Assembly: GCF_000688415.1 (NCBI RefSeq)
Contig: NZ_JIAH01000005.1
Location: 372,001-436,000 of the forward strand
DNA from: Corynebacterium pseudodiphtheriticum DSM 44287
GTDB lineage: Bacteria > Actinomycetota > Actinomycetes > Mycobacteriales > Mycobacteriaceae
Direction of reading: 5' to 3'
DNA: 64,000 nucleotides
A model generated the notes under the pieces. The model did no database searches and was not told where the DNA came from. It was given only the letters and a program-made list of their open reading frames with translations. The translations under genes and the position numbers were made by a program. The stretch's first letter is position 1. Every line of letters starts with the position of its first letter. Of this stretch, positions 44,720 through 53,082 are shown piece by piece.

Positions 44720-45610
44720 TTATTCTTCGGCGTCACTGCCCGTTTCAATAGGCATGCCGACCATGTTGCCCCATTCGGACCAACCGCCGTCATAAATTCG
44801 AGTTTCTGTGTGCCCCAACAAGAACCGGCCAATGAACCACACTAGTGCGGCACGTGCGCCTACCTGCGAATAAATTACGCTTGACTGTGCTGGCCAGATT
44901 TTCTCGAGCTCCTTACGGGAACGGAACATGCCACTCGGAGTTATCAGCGATTTCCACGGTAAATGCTTAGCGCCAGGAACGTGACCTTGTCGACGCGCCG
45001 TCACCGCACCAGGGCCTGATCCCAGCTCCGAGTGCGCTGCTGCCTGCTCGCTAGGCAACCCGGAAAATTCCGCGGCAGAGCGCACATCGATTGCTGTTAT
45101 GGAATCGTCGTCGGCAAGCTCATCCACAAATGCTCGGGCGTCGGAATCATCGCGTTCGCACACCGGATAATGAGATGGGCTCAGCACCAACGCCGGGCTA
45201 AGGGAAGTGTCCCGTTCTTCTTGCATCCAGCCTTCACGGCCACCATCTAAAATGCGCGTGTCCGGGTGCCCAAACAACTCGAAAACCCACAGCGCGAAGC
45301 ACGCCCACCGGTTGCTCCGATCACCATAGAAAACCACGGTGTCATCCCGGCCAATGCCCAGGCGGGATAACAGCGCGGAAAAACCCTCACCGTCGATAAT
45401 GTCCAAGGTCGTGGGGTCAATCAGCTCGTCGGGGTTGATGCGCAGGGCGGACGGCAAGTGCCCGATGTTATAAAGCACGGAGTCTTCATTACACTCAACG
45501 ACGTGCAAACCTTTTACGCCCAAGCGTGCGGATAGCCACGAGGCGGAAACTAACCGTCCAGGTTCCGCATATTCCCGAAACGAGGGATGGTTATCGAATG
45601 CAATAGCCAC
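44720..45610 (-). CDS. sseA: tandem-rhodanese protein (SseA-like), catalytic Cys replaced by Ser
   Basis: A 296-residue two-domain thiosulfate/3-mercaptopyruvate sulfurtransferase homologue: VSASWLSARLG, GHLPSALRINPDEL and VFYGDRSNRWACFALWVFELFG in domain 1, TAIDVRSAAEF and GHVPGAKHLPWKSL in domain 2. Where active members have YCxxGxRSS, this one has Y247-S248-Q-V-G-A-R-A, so the persulfide-forming Cys is Ser 248. The codon is TCG, not a near-miss of the sequence. It is probably inactive as a sulfurtransferase or has another role. Position next to accBC is shared with mycobacteria (sseA near accA3). Confidence 0.88.
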   Translation of the reverse strand: MAIAFDNHPSFREYAEPGRLVSASWLSARLGVKGLHVVECNEDSVLYNIGHLPSALRINPDELIDPTTLDIIDGEGFSALLSRLGIGRDDTVVFYGDRSNRWACFALWVFELFGHPDTRILDGGREGWMQEERDTSLSPALVLSPSHYPVCERDDSDARAFVDELADDDSITAIDVRSAAEFSGLPSEQAAAHSELGSGPGAVTARRQGHVPGAKHLPWKSLITPSGMFRSRKELEKIWPAQSSVIYSQVGARAALVWFIGRFLLGHTETRIYDGGWSEWGNMVGMPIETGSDAEE

Positions 45611-45682
45611 GGGTTAGCCTTTCAGACGGCGGGAAAGTACACCATTAAATCTTATCGAAAACTTCCTATGCAAGGAGCAGCC

Positions 45683-46894
45683 ATGAGCACGGACGCCCAG
45701 AAACCTGACACCACGCGCGCAGCAGACGCAATCCACCGGGCCGTCGTAGTCTTTGAAGTGGAAGGCGGAAACGACAAAACCATCCACGGCAACCGCGTCG
45801 ATACCCAGCCCATTCTTGATGCTTTGCGGGCGCAAGGCTGGCACGCGGAAGTGGTTGTGTACCGCCCGGAGTGGTCCGATAAATTATTCGACTACGTGTC
45901 CGGCTCCTTCGATGCCTATATCTCGCGAGTAAACCCGGGCAATATCCCTGGTGGCGAGGAAGGGTATTTTGCCTTGTTAGAAAGGCTTGCCGACGCCGGT
46001 CTGGCCGCATTCTCCCGCCCAGCAGAAATGCTGGCGTATGGCGCGAAAGACGCATTGGTCAAGCTGAATGACACTCCGCTGGTTCCCGCAGACACCGCAG
46101 CGTATTACGACGTAGACAGCTTCCGGCAGGCTTTCCCAATCTCCCTAGCTAGCGGTGAGCGTGTACTCAAGCAAAACCGCGGCTCTACCGGGGAGGGTAT
46201 TTGGCGCGTACAGCTTGCCGATGAATCTGCGCGGCCTGGGTCTGGGCAACCGGTGGCGGGCGATGCCCAGGTCACCTGTACCGAGGCGGTGGACAACCAT
46301 ACTGAAACCCACACGCTGGCGGAATTCATGACGCAGTGTGAGGCCTATCTGGAGGGCGACAACGGCATGCTCGTAGACATGCGCTTTTTGCCGCGCATTG
46401 TGGAAGGCGAGATCCGTGTCTTGGTTGTCGGTGATACTCCGGTTTCGGTGATTCACAAGAAGCCTGCTGCGGGCGGCAACAACTTCTCGGCGACGCTATT
46501 TTCTGGTGCGCACTACACCCATGATGCCCCGGAGGCATGGCCGGATTTGTTGGCCGTGTTTGATCGTTTCCGCCCGGTGCTTGCTGAGCGTTTGGGCGGT
46601 GAATTGGGTGGCACGATGCCATTGCTGTGGACTGCTGATTTTATTCTGGCCGACGGCGACGATGGAGCAGAAAGCGTGCGTACCGAAAACATGGGCGCCG
46701 AGAGTATTGGCCAAAACAAGCAAGCCCGCGATGCTTACGTGCTCGGTGAAATCAACTGCTCTTGCGTTGGTTTTAGCTCGCAGCTGGAATCTGGCATTCA
46801 AGAAAAAATCGCCGCCGAGGTTATCTCCCGTGTGGAGGCCCGGGCGGCGAAGGCAGCGAAGGCAGCGAAGGCAGTGAAGCCAGCGAACAGCTAA
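45683..46894 (+). CDS. Cj0069-type ATP-grasp-like protein
   Basis: A 403-residue protein. N-terminal residues 15-95 look like a pre-ATP-grasp domain (HGNRVDTQPILDALRAQGWH); the central region has ATP-grasp features: ERVLKQNRGSTGEGIWRV (nucleotide-binding loop), DMRFLPRIVEGEIRVLVVG and HKKPAAGGNNFSATLFSG; LGEINCSCVGFS near the end resembles the metal-binding ENP-type motif. It may ligate a carboxylate to an amine, but substrates are unknown. AAGGAG lies 5 nt before ATG 45683. The C-terminus carries an AAK repeat encoded by five 9-nt units. Confidence 0.75.
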   Translation: MSTDAQKPDTTRAADAIHRAVVVFEVEGGNDKTIHGNRVDTQPILDALRAQGWHAEVVVYRPEWSDKLFDYVSGSFDAYISRVNPGNIPGGEEGYFALLERLADAGLAAFSRPAEMLAYGAKDALVKLNDTPLVPADTAAYYDVDSFRQAFPISLASGERVLKQNRGSTGEGIWRVQLADESARPGSGQPVAGDAQVTCTEAVDNHTETHTLAEFMTQCEAYLEGDNGMLVDMRFLPRIVEGEIRVLVVGDTPVSVIHKKPAAGGNNFSATLFSGAHYTHDAPEAWPDLLAVFDRFRPVLAERLGGELGGTMPLLWTADFILADGDDGAESVRTENMGAESIGQNKQARDAYVLGEINCSCVGFSSQLESGIQEKIAAEVISRVEARAAKAAKAAKAVKPANS

Positions 46895-46911
46895 ACGCTG
46901 CGCGTTGAGGT

Positions 46912-47394
46912 TCAGCTGCTTTCGCCCAGCAGCTTTTCGACGCTGCCAGGATCTGCATCAGAAAGCATCTGGCGGCAGCGATCGTATTCGTCGTCATCAC
47001 CAATGGCCTTCGAGGCCAGTGCCAGCGCGGCGATCGCACGCAACACACCCTGGTTGGGCTCGTGGGAAAACGGAACTGGGCCCCAGCCCTTCCAGCCGTT
47101 CGCACGGAGACGGTCTAGGCCACGGTGGTAGCCGGTGCGGGCGCAGGAATAAGCAATTAGCTTAGTTTCGTTCCGGGATAAACCTTCGGAAGTAGATTGC
47201 GAAGCCCACAAGGAAGAAATGGACTCGGCTTCGTCGTCGCTGATCATTTTCAGCGTCTCTTCGGCGCGGAAGGCCCACACCAGGGGGCTTTCTGGGAATT
47301 TCAGTGCGGTTTCTGCCGCTTGTAGATCCTGTGCCTGTGCCGGATCTGCAGGCAATTTCAATGGCTCTGGGGCAAGCATGTCTTTCATTTCCAT
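46912..47394 (-). CDS. DUF3151 protein
   Basis: A 160-residue actinobacterial protein of unknown function. The family core is plain: CARTGYHRGLDRLRANGWKG, then GPVPFSHEPNQGVLRAIAAL and DDEYDRCRQMLSDADP. It is soluble and helical. TAGTCT lies 6 nt before the ATG at 47394, favouring it over ATG 47400, which differs by two residues. Convergent with the ATP-grasp gene (17 nt apart). Confidence 0.9.
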   Translation of the reverse strand: MEMKDMLAPEPLKLPADPAQAQDLQAAETALKFPESPLVWAFRAEETLKMISDDEAESISSLWASQSTSEGLSRNETKLIAYSCARTGYHRGLDRLRANGWKGWGPVPFSHEPNQGVLRAIAALALASKAIGDDDEYDRCRQMLSDADPGSVEKLLGESS

Positions 47395-47453
47395 GCCCAT
47401 AGACTACTGGAGATTCCGCAAGAAGATGCCGCAGGTTGCGTGGTTAAAGGTGG

Positions 47454-48101
47454 TTAAGCATTCCAGAAGTCAGAAACGCCAAAGCCAAAGCGATACAGCG
47501 CGCGGCGCACGACTGGCAGCGATAAACCAATTACTGATGACGGGTCGCCGTCGATACGATCAATAAACCAACCACCGAGTGCTTCGAGTGTGAAAGCACC
47601 GGCGCATTGCCATGGCTCACCGGTCGCCGCGTAGGCAGCAATATCAGCTTCACTGGCTTGTGCAAAGGCGATGTCAGTTGTGGCGGCCTCAGTGTATGCT
47701 TCGTCGCCAAATATCAGGCAATGCCCGGTCAACAGCTGGGCGTTGCGGCCGGCTTGGGCACGCCACCGCGCTATCGTGGCTTGTTCAGTGTGCGGTTTAC
47801 CTTGCAATACGCCGTCGAGAAGCAGCATGGAATCACCACCGATGACCACATCATTCGGGTAAATTCGCGCGATGGCTTGTGCTTTGGCGTGCGCCAGTGC
47901 AGTCACGATTTCACTGGGGCTGGCGTTGCTAAGTTCAGCCTGGATGGCGTCTTCATCCACATCGGCGGGCTCTATCACGGGCTCGACGCCGGCCGAACGC
48001 AAAATCCCAGCGCGGGAAGGCGACTGGGAAGCGAGAACTATACGCGGTACGGGATGTGCAGGCTGTGCGGGTTGTGCGTTGTGTTTAGTCAAAGTGCGCA
48101 T
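47454..48101 (-). CDS. maf: Maf-family nucleoside triphosphate pyrophosphatase
   Basis: A 215-residue house-cleaning enzyme hydrolysing non-canonical or canonical NTPs. Motifs: LASQSPSRAGILRSAGV (about 23-39), then NDVVIGGDSMLLLDGVLQGKP, and GAFTLEALGGWFIDRIDGDPSSVIGLSL near the C-terminus (in part GDPSSVIGLSLP). ATG 48101 overlaps the end of accE by 17 nt, so it is translationally coupled as last gene of the dtsR2-accE unit. Gene order accE-maf is common in actinobacteria. Confidence 0.95.
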   Translation of the reverse strand: MRTLTKHNAQPAQPAHPVPRIVLASQSPSRAGILRSAGVEPVIEPADVDEDAIQAELSNASPSEIVTALAHAKAQAIARIYPNDVVIGGDSMLLLDGVLQGKPHTEQATIARWRAQAGRNAQLLTGHCLIFGDEAYTEAATTDIAFAQASEADIAAYAATGEPWQCAGAFTLEALGGWFIDRIDGDPSSVIGLSLPVVRRALYRFGFGVSDFWNA

Positions 48102-48288
48102 TCCGGTAGGCGGAAGGGTTATACACTGGGCGGCCAGCAAGGGTGCGTCCCGTGCCCCAGCGGTTATGCGGGGCATAGACCCCGGCGGCTTCCGCACGGG
48201 CCCGGGCATCGACTTGTGCGAGAACGGCCGACAAAGCAGTGAGCTCACTGTCGTTTGGGGTGCCGTTGACGATAGAAAAAGATTCCAC
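48085..48288 (-). CDS. accE: acyl-CoA carboxylase epsilon subunit
   Basis: A 67-residue AccE protein: FSIVNGTPNDSELTALSAVL is the conserved N-terminal helix-forming stretch, and the C-terminus has a W-x6-TLAGRPVYNPSAYR element typical of the family. Epsilon subunits bind the beta subunit and strengthen the alpha-beta complex. GTG 48288 is chosen since GGAGA lies 6 nt upstream; a GTG at 48312 in frame has none. It follows dtsR2 by 45 nt and overlaps maf. Confidence 0.9.
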   Translation of the reverse strand: MESFSIVNGTPNDSELTALSAVLAQVDARARAEAAGVYAPHNRWGTGRTLAGRPVYNPSAYRNAHFD

Positions 48289-48333
48289 AGCTTCTCCAGG
48301 TTCTTGTAGCACGAATGCTTGTAACGCGAATTT

Positions 48334-49926
48334 TTATAGTGCGATATTGCCGTGTTTTTTCGGCTGTGTCGTTACCACCTTGCGGCCCAGCATGCGGAGA
48401 GCTTCTACTAGTTGGCCACGGGTTTCATTCGGAGGGATGACAGCGTCGACGTAGCCACGTTCGGCGGCAGCGTAGGGGTGGATGAATTTTTCTTCCAGCT
48501 CTGTGGCCTTTTCTGCCAGGCTCTCGGCACCGTCTGCTGCGTCTTCGAATTGGGCACCATAAATACCGCGTGCAGTTTCCTCGGCTCCGGCGATGGCGAT
48601 CTGGGCGGTTGGCCACGCATAGACCAGGTCTGCGCCCAAATCCTTCGAACCCATGAATACGTACGAGGTGCCGAATGCTTTGCGCAAAATCACTGTGACC
48701 TTCGGGACTGTCGCTTCGGCATAGGCATAAGCCAACTTAGCTCCGCGGCGCAGCAGCCCGGCGCGCTCTTCGTCGGCGCTATGTACGAAGTCTGCGGAGT
48801 CCACAAACTCAATGATTGGGGTGTTGAAGGCATCGCAGGTGCGGATAAAGCGGGCGGCTTTTTCGGCTGCTTGGGAGGTGAGAGCACCGGATTGGTGTGC
48901 GGACTGGTTCGCGATAATTCCCACGGCGCGGCCTTCGACGTGTGCGAAAGCGGTGACGATATTCGGTGCGTATTCTTCTTGCAGCTCGAAAATGCCATCA
49001 TCGGTGACGATATTAAGTACCTCGCGCACATCATAGGCGGCGAAGGTGTCATCTGGAATGAGATCGTCCAATTGGTAATCGGTGTCTGTGACGTTGTCTT
49101 GTACGGAGCCGACCTGGATTTCTGCTTCGGTCCGCAGCGCTTCTGCCATGTTGTTTACTGGCAGGTAGTCGACGACGGTGCGTGCTAGTTCTAATGCTTG
49201 CGCGTCGGATTCAGCGCGCAGGTGGCAGGTGCCGGACTCGGTGGCATGTACCTGTGCGCTTCCCAACGCTTGTGTATCCAGGCGAGTTCCGGTGGCATGA
49301 GCGATGGCTGCTTCGCTCGCGTGGTGCAGGCTGGCGTCGCCATCCACCATGATCGTGACATCTGAAAAAGCTGGGCCAAATGCATGCAGCCCAGTGGTTT
49401 GCCCAGTGACCACCGAAATTTGTGGGATTACGCCCGATGCTGCGGTCATGTGCGACAAGATCTTGGAGTACATCGCGAGGGTGACAATCCCTTCGGCAAA
49501 GCGCGGGCCGGTGCCTTCGTGAATAGCGATGATTGGCTGGCCGGTTTTGGTGGCCAGCTGGTAAATCTTGCAGATCTTTTCGCCATAGACTTCGCCGAGC
49601 TGCCCAGAGAAAACAGTGTTGTCTTGGGAATAGACGCATACTCGACGCCCGCCGATGGTGCCGTACCCCGTGACTACGCCATCGGTGAGTGGCTTGTTGT
49701 GCTCTAAGTCGAAATCGCTGACCCGGTGTCGAGCAAGTGCGTCGGTTTCGACGAAAGAATCGGCGTCTAATAGGCGCTCGGCACGCTCACGTGCGGTGAG
49801 TTGCCCGGCCTCGTGGCGCTTGTCGACGGCCTCAGCCCCAACGGGCCGCGCTGCGTTTTCTAGCCGCTGGGCAAGGTCGGCGAGCTTGCCTGCGGTGGTA
49901 GTCATATCCGGTTGGGAAGCAGTCAT
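48334..49926 (-). CDS. dtsR2: acyl-CoA carboxylase beta subunit, divergent paralogue
   Basis: A 530-residue carboxyltransferase of the crotonase-like fold, homologous over its whole length to DtsR1. The two oxyanion-hole segments differ: where DtsR1 has [13 protein letters not shown] this has GQTTGLHAFGPAF (about 175-187), and where DtsR1 has [11 protein letters not shown] this has RKAFGTSYVFM. VPGFLPG is SADFVHS. Catalysis on acetyl-CoA or propionyl-CoA is thus doubtful; a structural or regulatory partner of DtsR1, or a changed substrate, is inferred. It lies between the two epsilon-subunit genes, all on the minus strand. Confidence 0.93.
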   Translation of the reverse strand: MTASQPDMTTTAGKLADLAQRLENAARPVGAEAVDKRHEAGQLTARERAERLLDADSFVETDALARHRVSDFDLEHNKPLTDGVVTGYGTIGGRRVCVYSQDNTVFSGQLGEVYGEKICKIYQLATKTGQPIIAIHEGTGPRFAEGIVTLAMYSKILSHMTAASGVIPQISVVTGQTTGLHAFGPAFSDVTIMVDGDASLHHASEAAIAHATGTRLDTQALGSAQVHATESGTCHLRAESDAQALELARTVVDYLPVNNMAEALRTEAEIQVGSVQDNVTDTDYQLDDLIPDDTFAAYDVREVLNIVTDDGIFELQEEYAPNIVTAFAHVEGRAVGIIANQSAHQSGALTSQAAEKAARFIRTCDAFNTPIIEFVDSADFVHSADEERAGLLRRGAKLAYAYAEATVPKVTVILRKAFGTSYVFMGSKDLGADLVYAWPTAQIAIAGAEETARGIYGAQFEDAADGAESLAEKATELEEKFIHPYAAAERGYVDAVIPPNETRGQLVEALRMLGRKVVTTQPKKHGNIAL

Positions 49927-49978
49927 AATCTTCTAGTTTAGAGAACAGGAACCAAACCAGGAAATGATACTGGAATAT

Positions 49979-50197
49979 TTAGTAGAAACGTACATGCGGG
50001 AATTGTAGTGGCTGGTACTCGCGTCCAATGTCGGCCACAAGGCGTCGGGTCTGTGGGGTGCGGGCTGCTGTGGTGCGGGTGGGGCGTGCTGCCAGTGAGG
50101 ATACGATTGCAGATAGCGCTGCTAGCTGGTCGTCAGAAGGGTTTCCTTTGGTGATGGAAAACAGTGGGGAGCCTGTGGGGGTTACTGCGGGGAACAT
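49979..50197 (-). CDS. second AccE-like epsilon subunit
   Basis: A 72-residue protein whose segment LFSITKGNPSDDQLAALSAIV closely parallels the AccE helix in the gene at 48085-48288, with the common GNPxDxxLAALxA pattern. The C-terminal half (TRRLVADIGREYQPLQFPH) differs and lacks the W and RPVY elements. AAAGGA lies about 11 nt before ATG 50197. It sits 53 nt after dtsR1 and 52 nt before dtsR2, so each beta subunit has its own epsilon-like protein. Confidence 0.82.
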   Translation of the reverse strand: MFPAVTPTGSPLFSITKGNPSDDQLAALSAIVSSLAARPTRTTAARTPQTRRLVADIGREYQPLQFPHVRFY

Positions 50198-50250
50198 GGA
50201 TTTGATTATCCTTTCGGAAAGCTAATTGAAAATTACGGTGGATGGCGAAA

Positions 50251-51870
50251 TTACAGTGGTATGTTGCCGTGTTTGCGTGCCGGGCGGGCGACAGATTTAT
50301 CCGCGTATAAACGCAGATTGCGTGCGATCATGCCGCGTGTTTCGCTCGGCAGGATCACGGCATCAATCAAGCCGCGTTCGGCGGCCTTGTAAGGATTGAG
50401 CATGAAATCTTCGTACTCGCGCTCAAATGATGCGGCCAGGGCAGCGGTATCCAGGCCTTCGTCGGCGGCTTTTTTCAACTCTTTGCGGTGGATGAAGCCC
50501 ACGGCTCCGGCTGCGCCCATGACTGCGATCTGCGCGGTTGGCCAAGCCAAGTTCACGTCGGCTCCCAGGCCTTTCGAACCCATGACGCAATACGCTCCAC
50601 CGTAGGCCTTGCGCATGGTAACGGTGATCTTGGGAACGCTGGCCTCACCATAGGCGTATAGCAGCTTCGCGCCTCGGCGTAGAATGCCGCCGTATTCCTG
50701 TGAGGCACCGGGCAAGAAGCCCGGGACGTCGACAAGCAACACGATGGGGATATTAAAGGCATCGCAAGTGCGGATGAACCGCGCGGCCTTTTCGGAAGAA
50801 TCAATATCCAAACAACCTGCATAGACCTGGGGCTGGTTGGCGACGAAGCCGACGGTTTGGCCTTCGATGCGACCAAAAGCAATCACCACGTTTTCGGCGC
50901 GCTTTTCCTGGATTTCTAGGTATTCGCCGTCGTCGGTGAGCGCTTCGATAACATCGCGGACCTCATACGGCTGGGTAGGGGAATCCGGGATGATGGAATC
51001 CAGCGCTTGGTCGGCAGCAGAAAGGTGTTCTTCGATAGCGCCAGTTTCCGGAATATGGTGTTCGCGCGGCGGGCTCACTCGGTTGGATGTCGGCAGGTAG
51101 CTAACCAGGTCATGTACCCAGTCGAGGGCTTCTTCATCAGTTTCGGCGGTGAAATGTGAATTGCCGGCCAGGCCCATGTGGGCGGAGGCGCCACCGAGTT
51201 CTTCTTGCGTGATTTCCTCGCCGGTAACAGTTTTGATGACGTCCGGCCCGGTGACAAACATCTTGGATTTTTTATCCACCATGACCACGAAATCTGTCAG
51301 GGCCGGGGAATAGGCGTTGCCGCCGGCACAGGCCCCCATGATGACCGAAATCTGTGGCACGACGCCGGAGGCTTGGATGTTTTGATAAAAAGTCTGCGCA
51401 ATCCAGTCCAGCGAGACCACACCATCTTGGATGCGGGCGCCAGCGCCTTCGTAGAGACCGATGAGTGGGCGGCCAGTGGTGATAGCTAGTTCTTGAATTT
51501 TCACCATCTTTTCGCCGTAGACCTCACCGAGTGCGCCGCCAAAGACTGTGCCGTCCTGCGAGAAGATGCAGACTTCGCGGCCGTCGATGGTGCCCCAGCC
51601 GGTGACGATGCCATCGGTGACTGGGCGGCGTGCCCCCATGCCGAAGTCCTGTGTCCGGTGGCGGGCGAGTTGGTCGGTTTCGACGAAAGATCCTTCGTCG
51701 AGTAGGTAATCCAGCCGGTCACGTGCGGTCAGCCGCTCTTGCGAGCGCACCTTCTCATGCGCGGCTGGGCCCATCGGCGCGTGGGCTTCTTCCCGACGGC
51801 GTTTGAGGTCAGCGATCTTTTCCGCGGTGGTTTCCGCAGCCAAGTTCTCTAAAGGTGAGGAAATAGTCAT
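50251..51870 (-). CDS. dtsR1: acetyl/propionyl-CoA carboxylase beta subunit
   Basis: A 539-residue carboxyltransferase transferring CO2 from carboxybiotin on AccBC to acetyl-CoA, required in corynebacteria for fatty acid synthesis. N-domain: [33 protein letters not shown] (oxyanion Gly pair); C-domain: [20 protein letters not shown] (in part VPGFLPG) and [20 protein letters not shown] lies 6 nt before ATG 51870, so it is probably leaderless; the frame is open to 51906. First gene of dtsR1 - accE-like - dtsR2 - accE - maf. Confidence 0.96.
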   Translation of the reverse strand: MTISSPLENLAAETTAEKIADLKRRREEAHAPMGPAAHEKVRSQERLTARDRLDYLLDEGSFVETDQLARHRTQDFGMGARRPVTDGIVTGWGTIDGREVCIFSQDGTVFGGALGEVYGEKMVKIQELAITTGRPLIGLYEGAGARIQDGVVSLDWIAQTFYQNIQASGVVPQISVIMGACAGGNAYSPALTDFVVMVDKKSKMFVTGPDVIKTVTGEEITQEELGGASAHMGLAGNSHFTAETDEEALDWVHDLVSYLPTSNRVSPPREHHIPETGAIEEHLSAADQALDSIIPDSPTQPYEVRDVIEALTDDGEYLEIQEKRAENVVIAFGRIEGQTVGFVANQPQVYAGCLDIDSSEKAARFIRTCDAFNIPIVLLVDVPGFLPGASQEYGGILRRGAKLLYAYGEASVPKITVTMRKAYGGAYCVMGSKGLGADVNLAWPTAQIAVMGAAGAVGFIHRKELKKAADEGLDTAALAASFEREYEDFMLNPYKAAERGLIDAVILPSETRGMIARNLRLYADKSVARPARKHGNIPL

Positions 51871-52030
51871 GTTTAGACTATAGGCTGGTTTTGTAAGAGA
51901 AAGCACGTTTTTCTGTAGGTGAGTTTAGTCACAAAACAAAACTGTAGCGTTCGTGGTTTCGTAGTGGGGAAGGTGAGCCACGCCAGAATCGTGACTGGAG
52001 ATATGTGGCTGGAGATGTGTGGCTGGCGGG

Positions 52031-52204
52031 TTATGGTCGAGTACGCCAGACCAAGAAACTCAGTACAAGCATGCCTGCAAACAAAAGTGCCGGCACAACC
52101 CCCGGTTCGTCCTGGAATATGTTCCAGACTGCCTGGATGCCGGACAGCACGGTGAAAAAACCGACAAAACCGGCAATGGCTTGCCACGCGAGGTCTTCCC
52201 GCAT
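52031..52204 (-). CDS. 57-residue membrane protein at the end of the sugar ABC operon
   Basis: ATG 52204 begins 5 nt after the stop of the tusG-like permease and the frame runs to TAA at 52031. The product has two hydrophobic helices (AWQAIAGFVGFFTVLSGI and PALLFAGMLVLSFLVW) joined by a polar loop NIFQDEPG and ends WRTRP. Spacing implies it is last gene of the transporter operon. It may modulate or stabilise the permeases; that is inference. It is short enough to be missed by length cut-offs. Confidence 0.7.
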   Translation of the reverse strand: MREDLAWQAIAGFVGFFTVLSGIQAVWNIFQDEPGVVPALLFAGMLVLSFLVWRTRP

Positions 52205-52209
52205 CAGGT

Positions 52210-53082
52210 TTAGGCTTTCACTCCGCCGGCAGTCAGTCCAGAGACGATGCGGTGCTGGAAGACTAACACCATGATGATCAGCGGGATTGTCACCAGTGCA
52301 CCAGCAGCCATGGTGGCGGCGTACGGGTATTCGAACGCAGAAGGTCCGGAGAAACGCGCGATAGCCACGGTCACCGGTTCGGTATCGCGGTTGGAGAGCT
52401 GACGCGCCAGCATAAATTCATTCCAGGTGGTGATAAAAGCGATAATTGCCGTGGTAAACAGTGCCGGGGCAGCCAGCGGCAGCAGCACCAAGCGGAAAGC
52501 TTGCCCGCGCGATGCGCCGTCGACACGCGCAGCTTCTTCCAACTCCCACGGCAGTTGTCGGAAGAAAGACACCAGCGTGTAGACGGTTAAAGGGAGAGCG
52601 AAAGAAATATTCGGGATAATCATCGCCCGGTACATCCCGATCCACTCCAGATCGCCGAACAGTTGGAACAACGGGGTAACCAGGGCGATCGCGGGAAACA
52701 TGGAAGCTGCCAGAATCAGGCCGGTGATAAAGCCTTTGCCCGGAAACTCCAGACGCGCAATCGCATAAGCAGTAAACACACCGACAGCGACGGCCAGGCC
52801 AGTCGTCGCCAAGGAAATCAACAACGAATTGAAGATCGCGCCTAGGAAGTCGTTGCCCTTGTCGGTGGCCAAAGCATCGGCAAAGTTATCCAGAGTGACG
52901 TGTGTGGGCCACGGTGTAGTGTCGAAGGTGTGTTTGGAATCGCGTAGTGCGGTAACCACCATCCAATAAAACGGTGCCAGGCCCCAAAAAATGATGAACG
53001 CTAAGCCCAGGTAGTGCCATAGTTGCGAAGAACCGCGGCGGGCACGTGCGCGTGGAACTGCCTGAGATCGTGCCGTGCTCAT
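52210..53082 (-). CDS. tusG: sugar ABC transporter permease (SugB/MalG type)
   Basis: A 290-residue CUT1-family permease with six helices. The EAA loop that contacts the ATPase is EEAARVDGASRGQAFRLVLLP (in part EEAARVDGASRGQAFRL). AGGAGG within the last codons of the upstream gene serves as its ribosome binding site, and its ATG follows that gene's stop directly. The gene set (binding protein, two permeases, ATPase) fits the corynebacterial trehalose importer TusEFGK / mycobacterial LpqY-SugABC; another alpha-glucoside is possible. Confidence 0.8.
   Translation of the reverse strand: MSTARSQAVPRARARRGSSQLWHYLGLAFIIFWGLAPFYWMVVTALRDSKHTFDTTPWPTHVTLDNFADALATDKGNDFLGAIFNSLLISLATTGLAVAVGVFTAYAIARLEFPGKGFITGLILAASMFPAIALVTPLFQLFGDLEWIGMYRAMIIPNISFALPLTVYTLVSFFRQLPWELEEAARVDGASRGQAFRLVLLPLAAPALFTTAIIAFITTWNEFMLARQLSNRDTEPVTVAIARFSGPSAFEYPYAATMAAGALVTIPLIIMVLVFQHRIVSGLTAGGVKA

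Noticed and set aside
51980..52030. Tandem near-repeat GGAGATATGTGGCT / GGAGATGTGTGGCT
   Set aside because: Two short copies, 13 of 14 identical, in a spacer; likely slippage with no evident role.
52019..52213. 64-codon plus-strand frame opposite the small tus membrane ORF
   Set aside because: Cys/Arg/His-rich shadow with no initiation signal, while the minus strand encodes two clean helices in an operon position.
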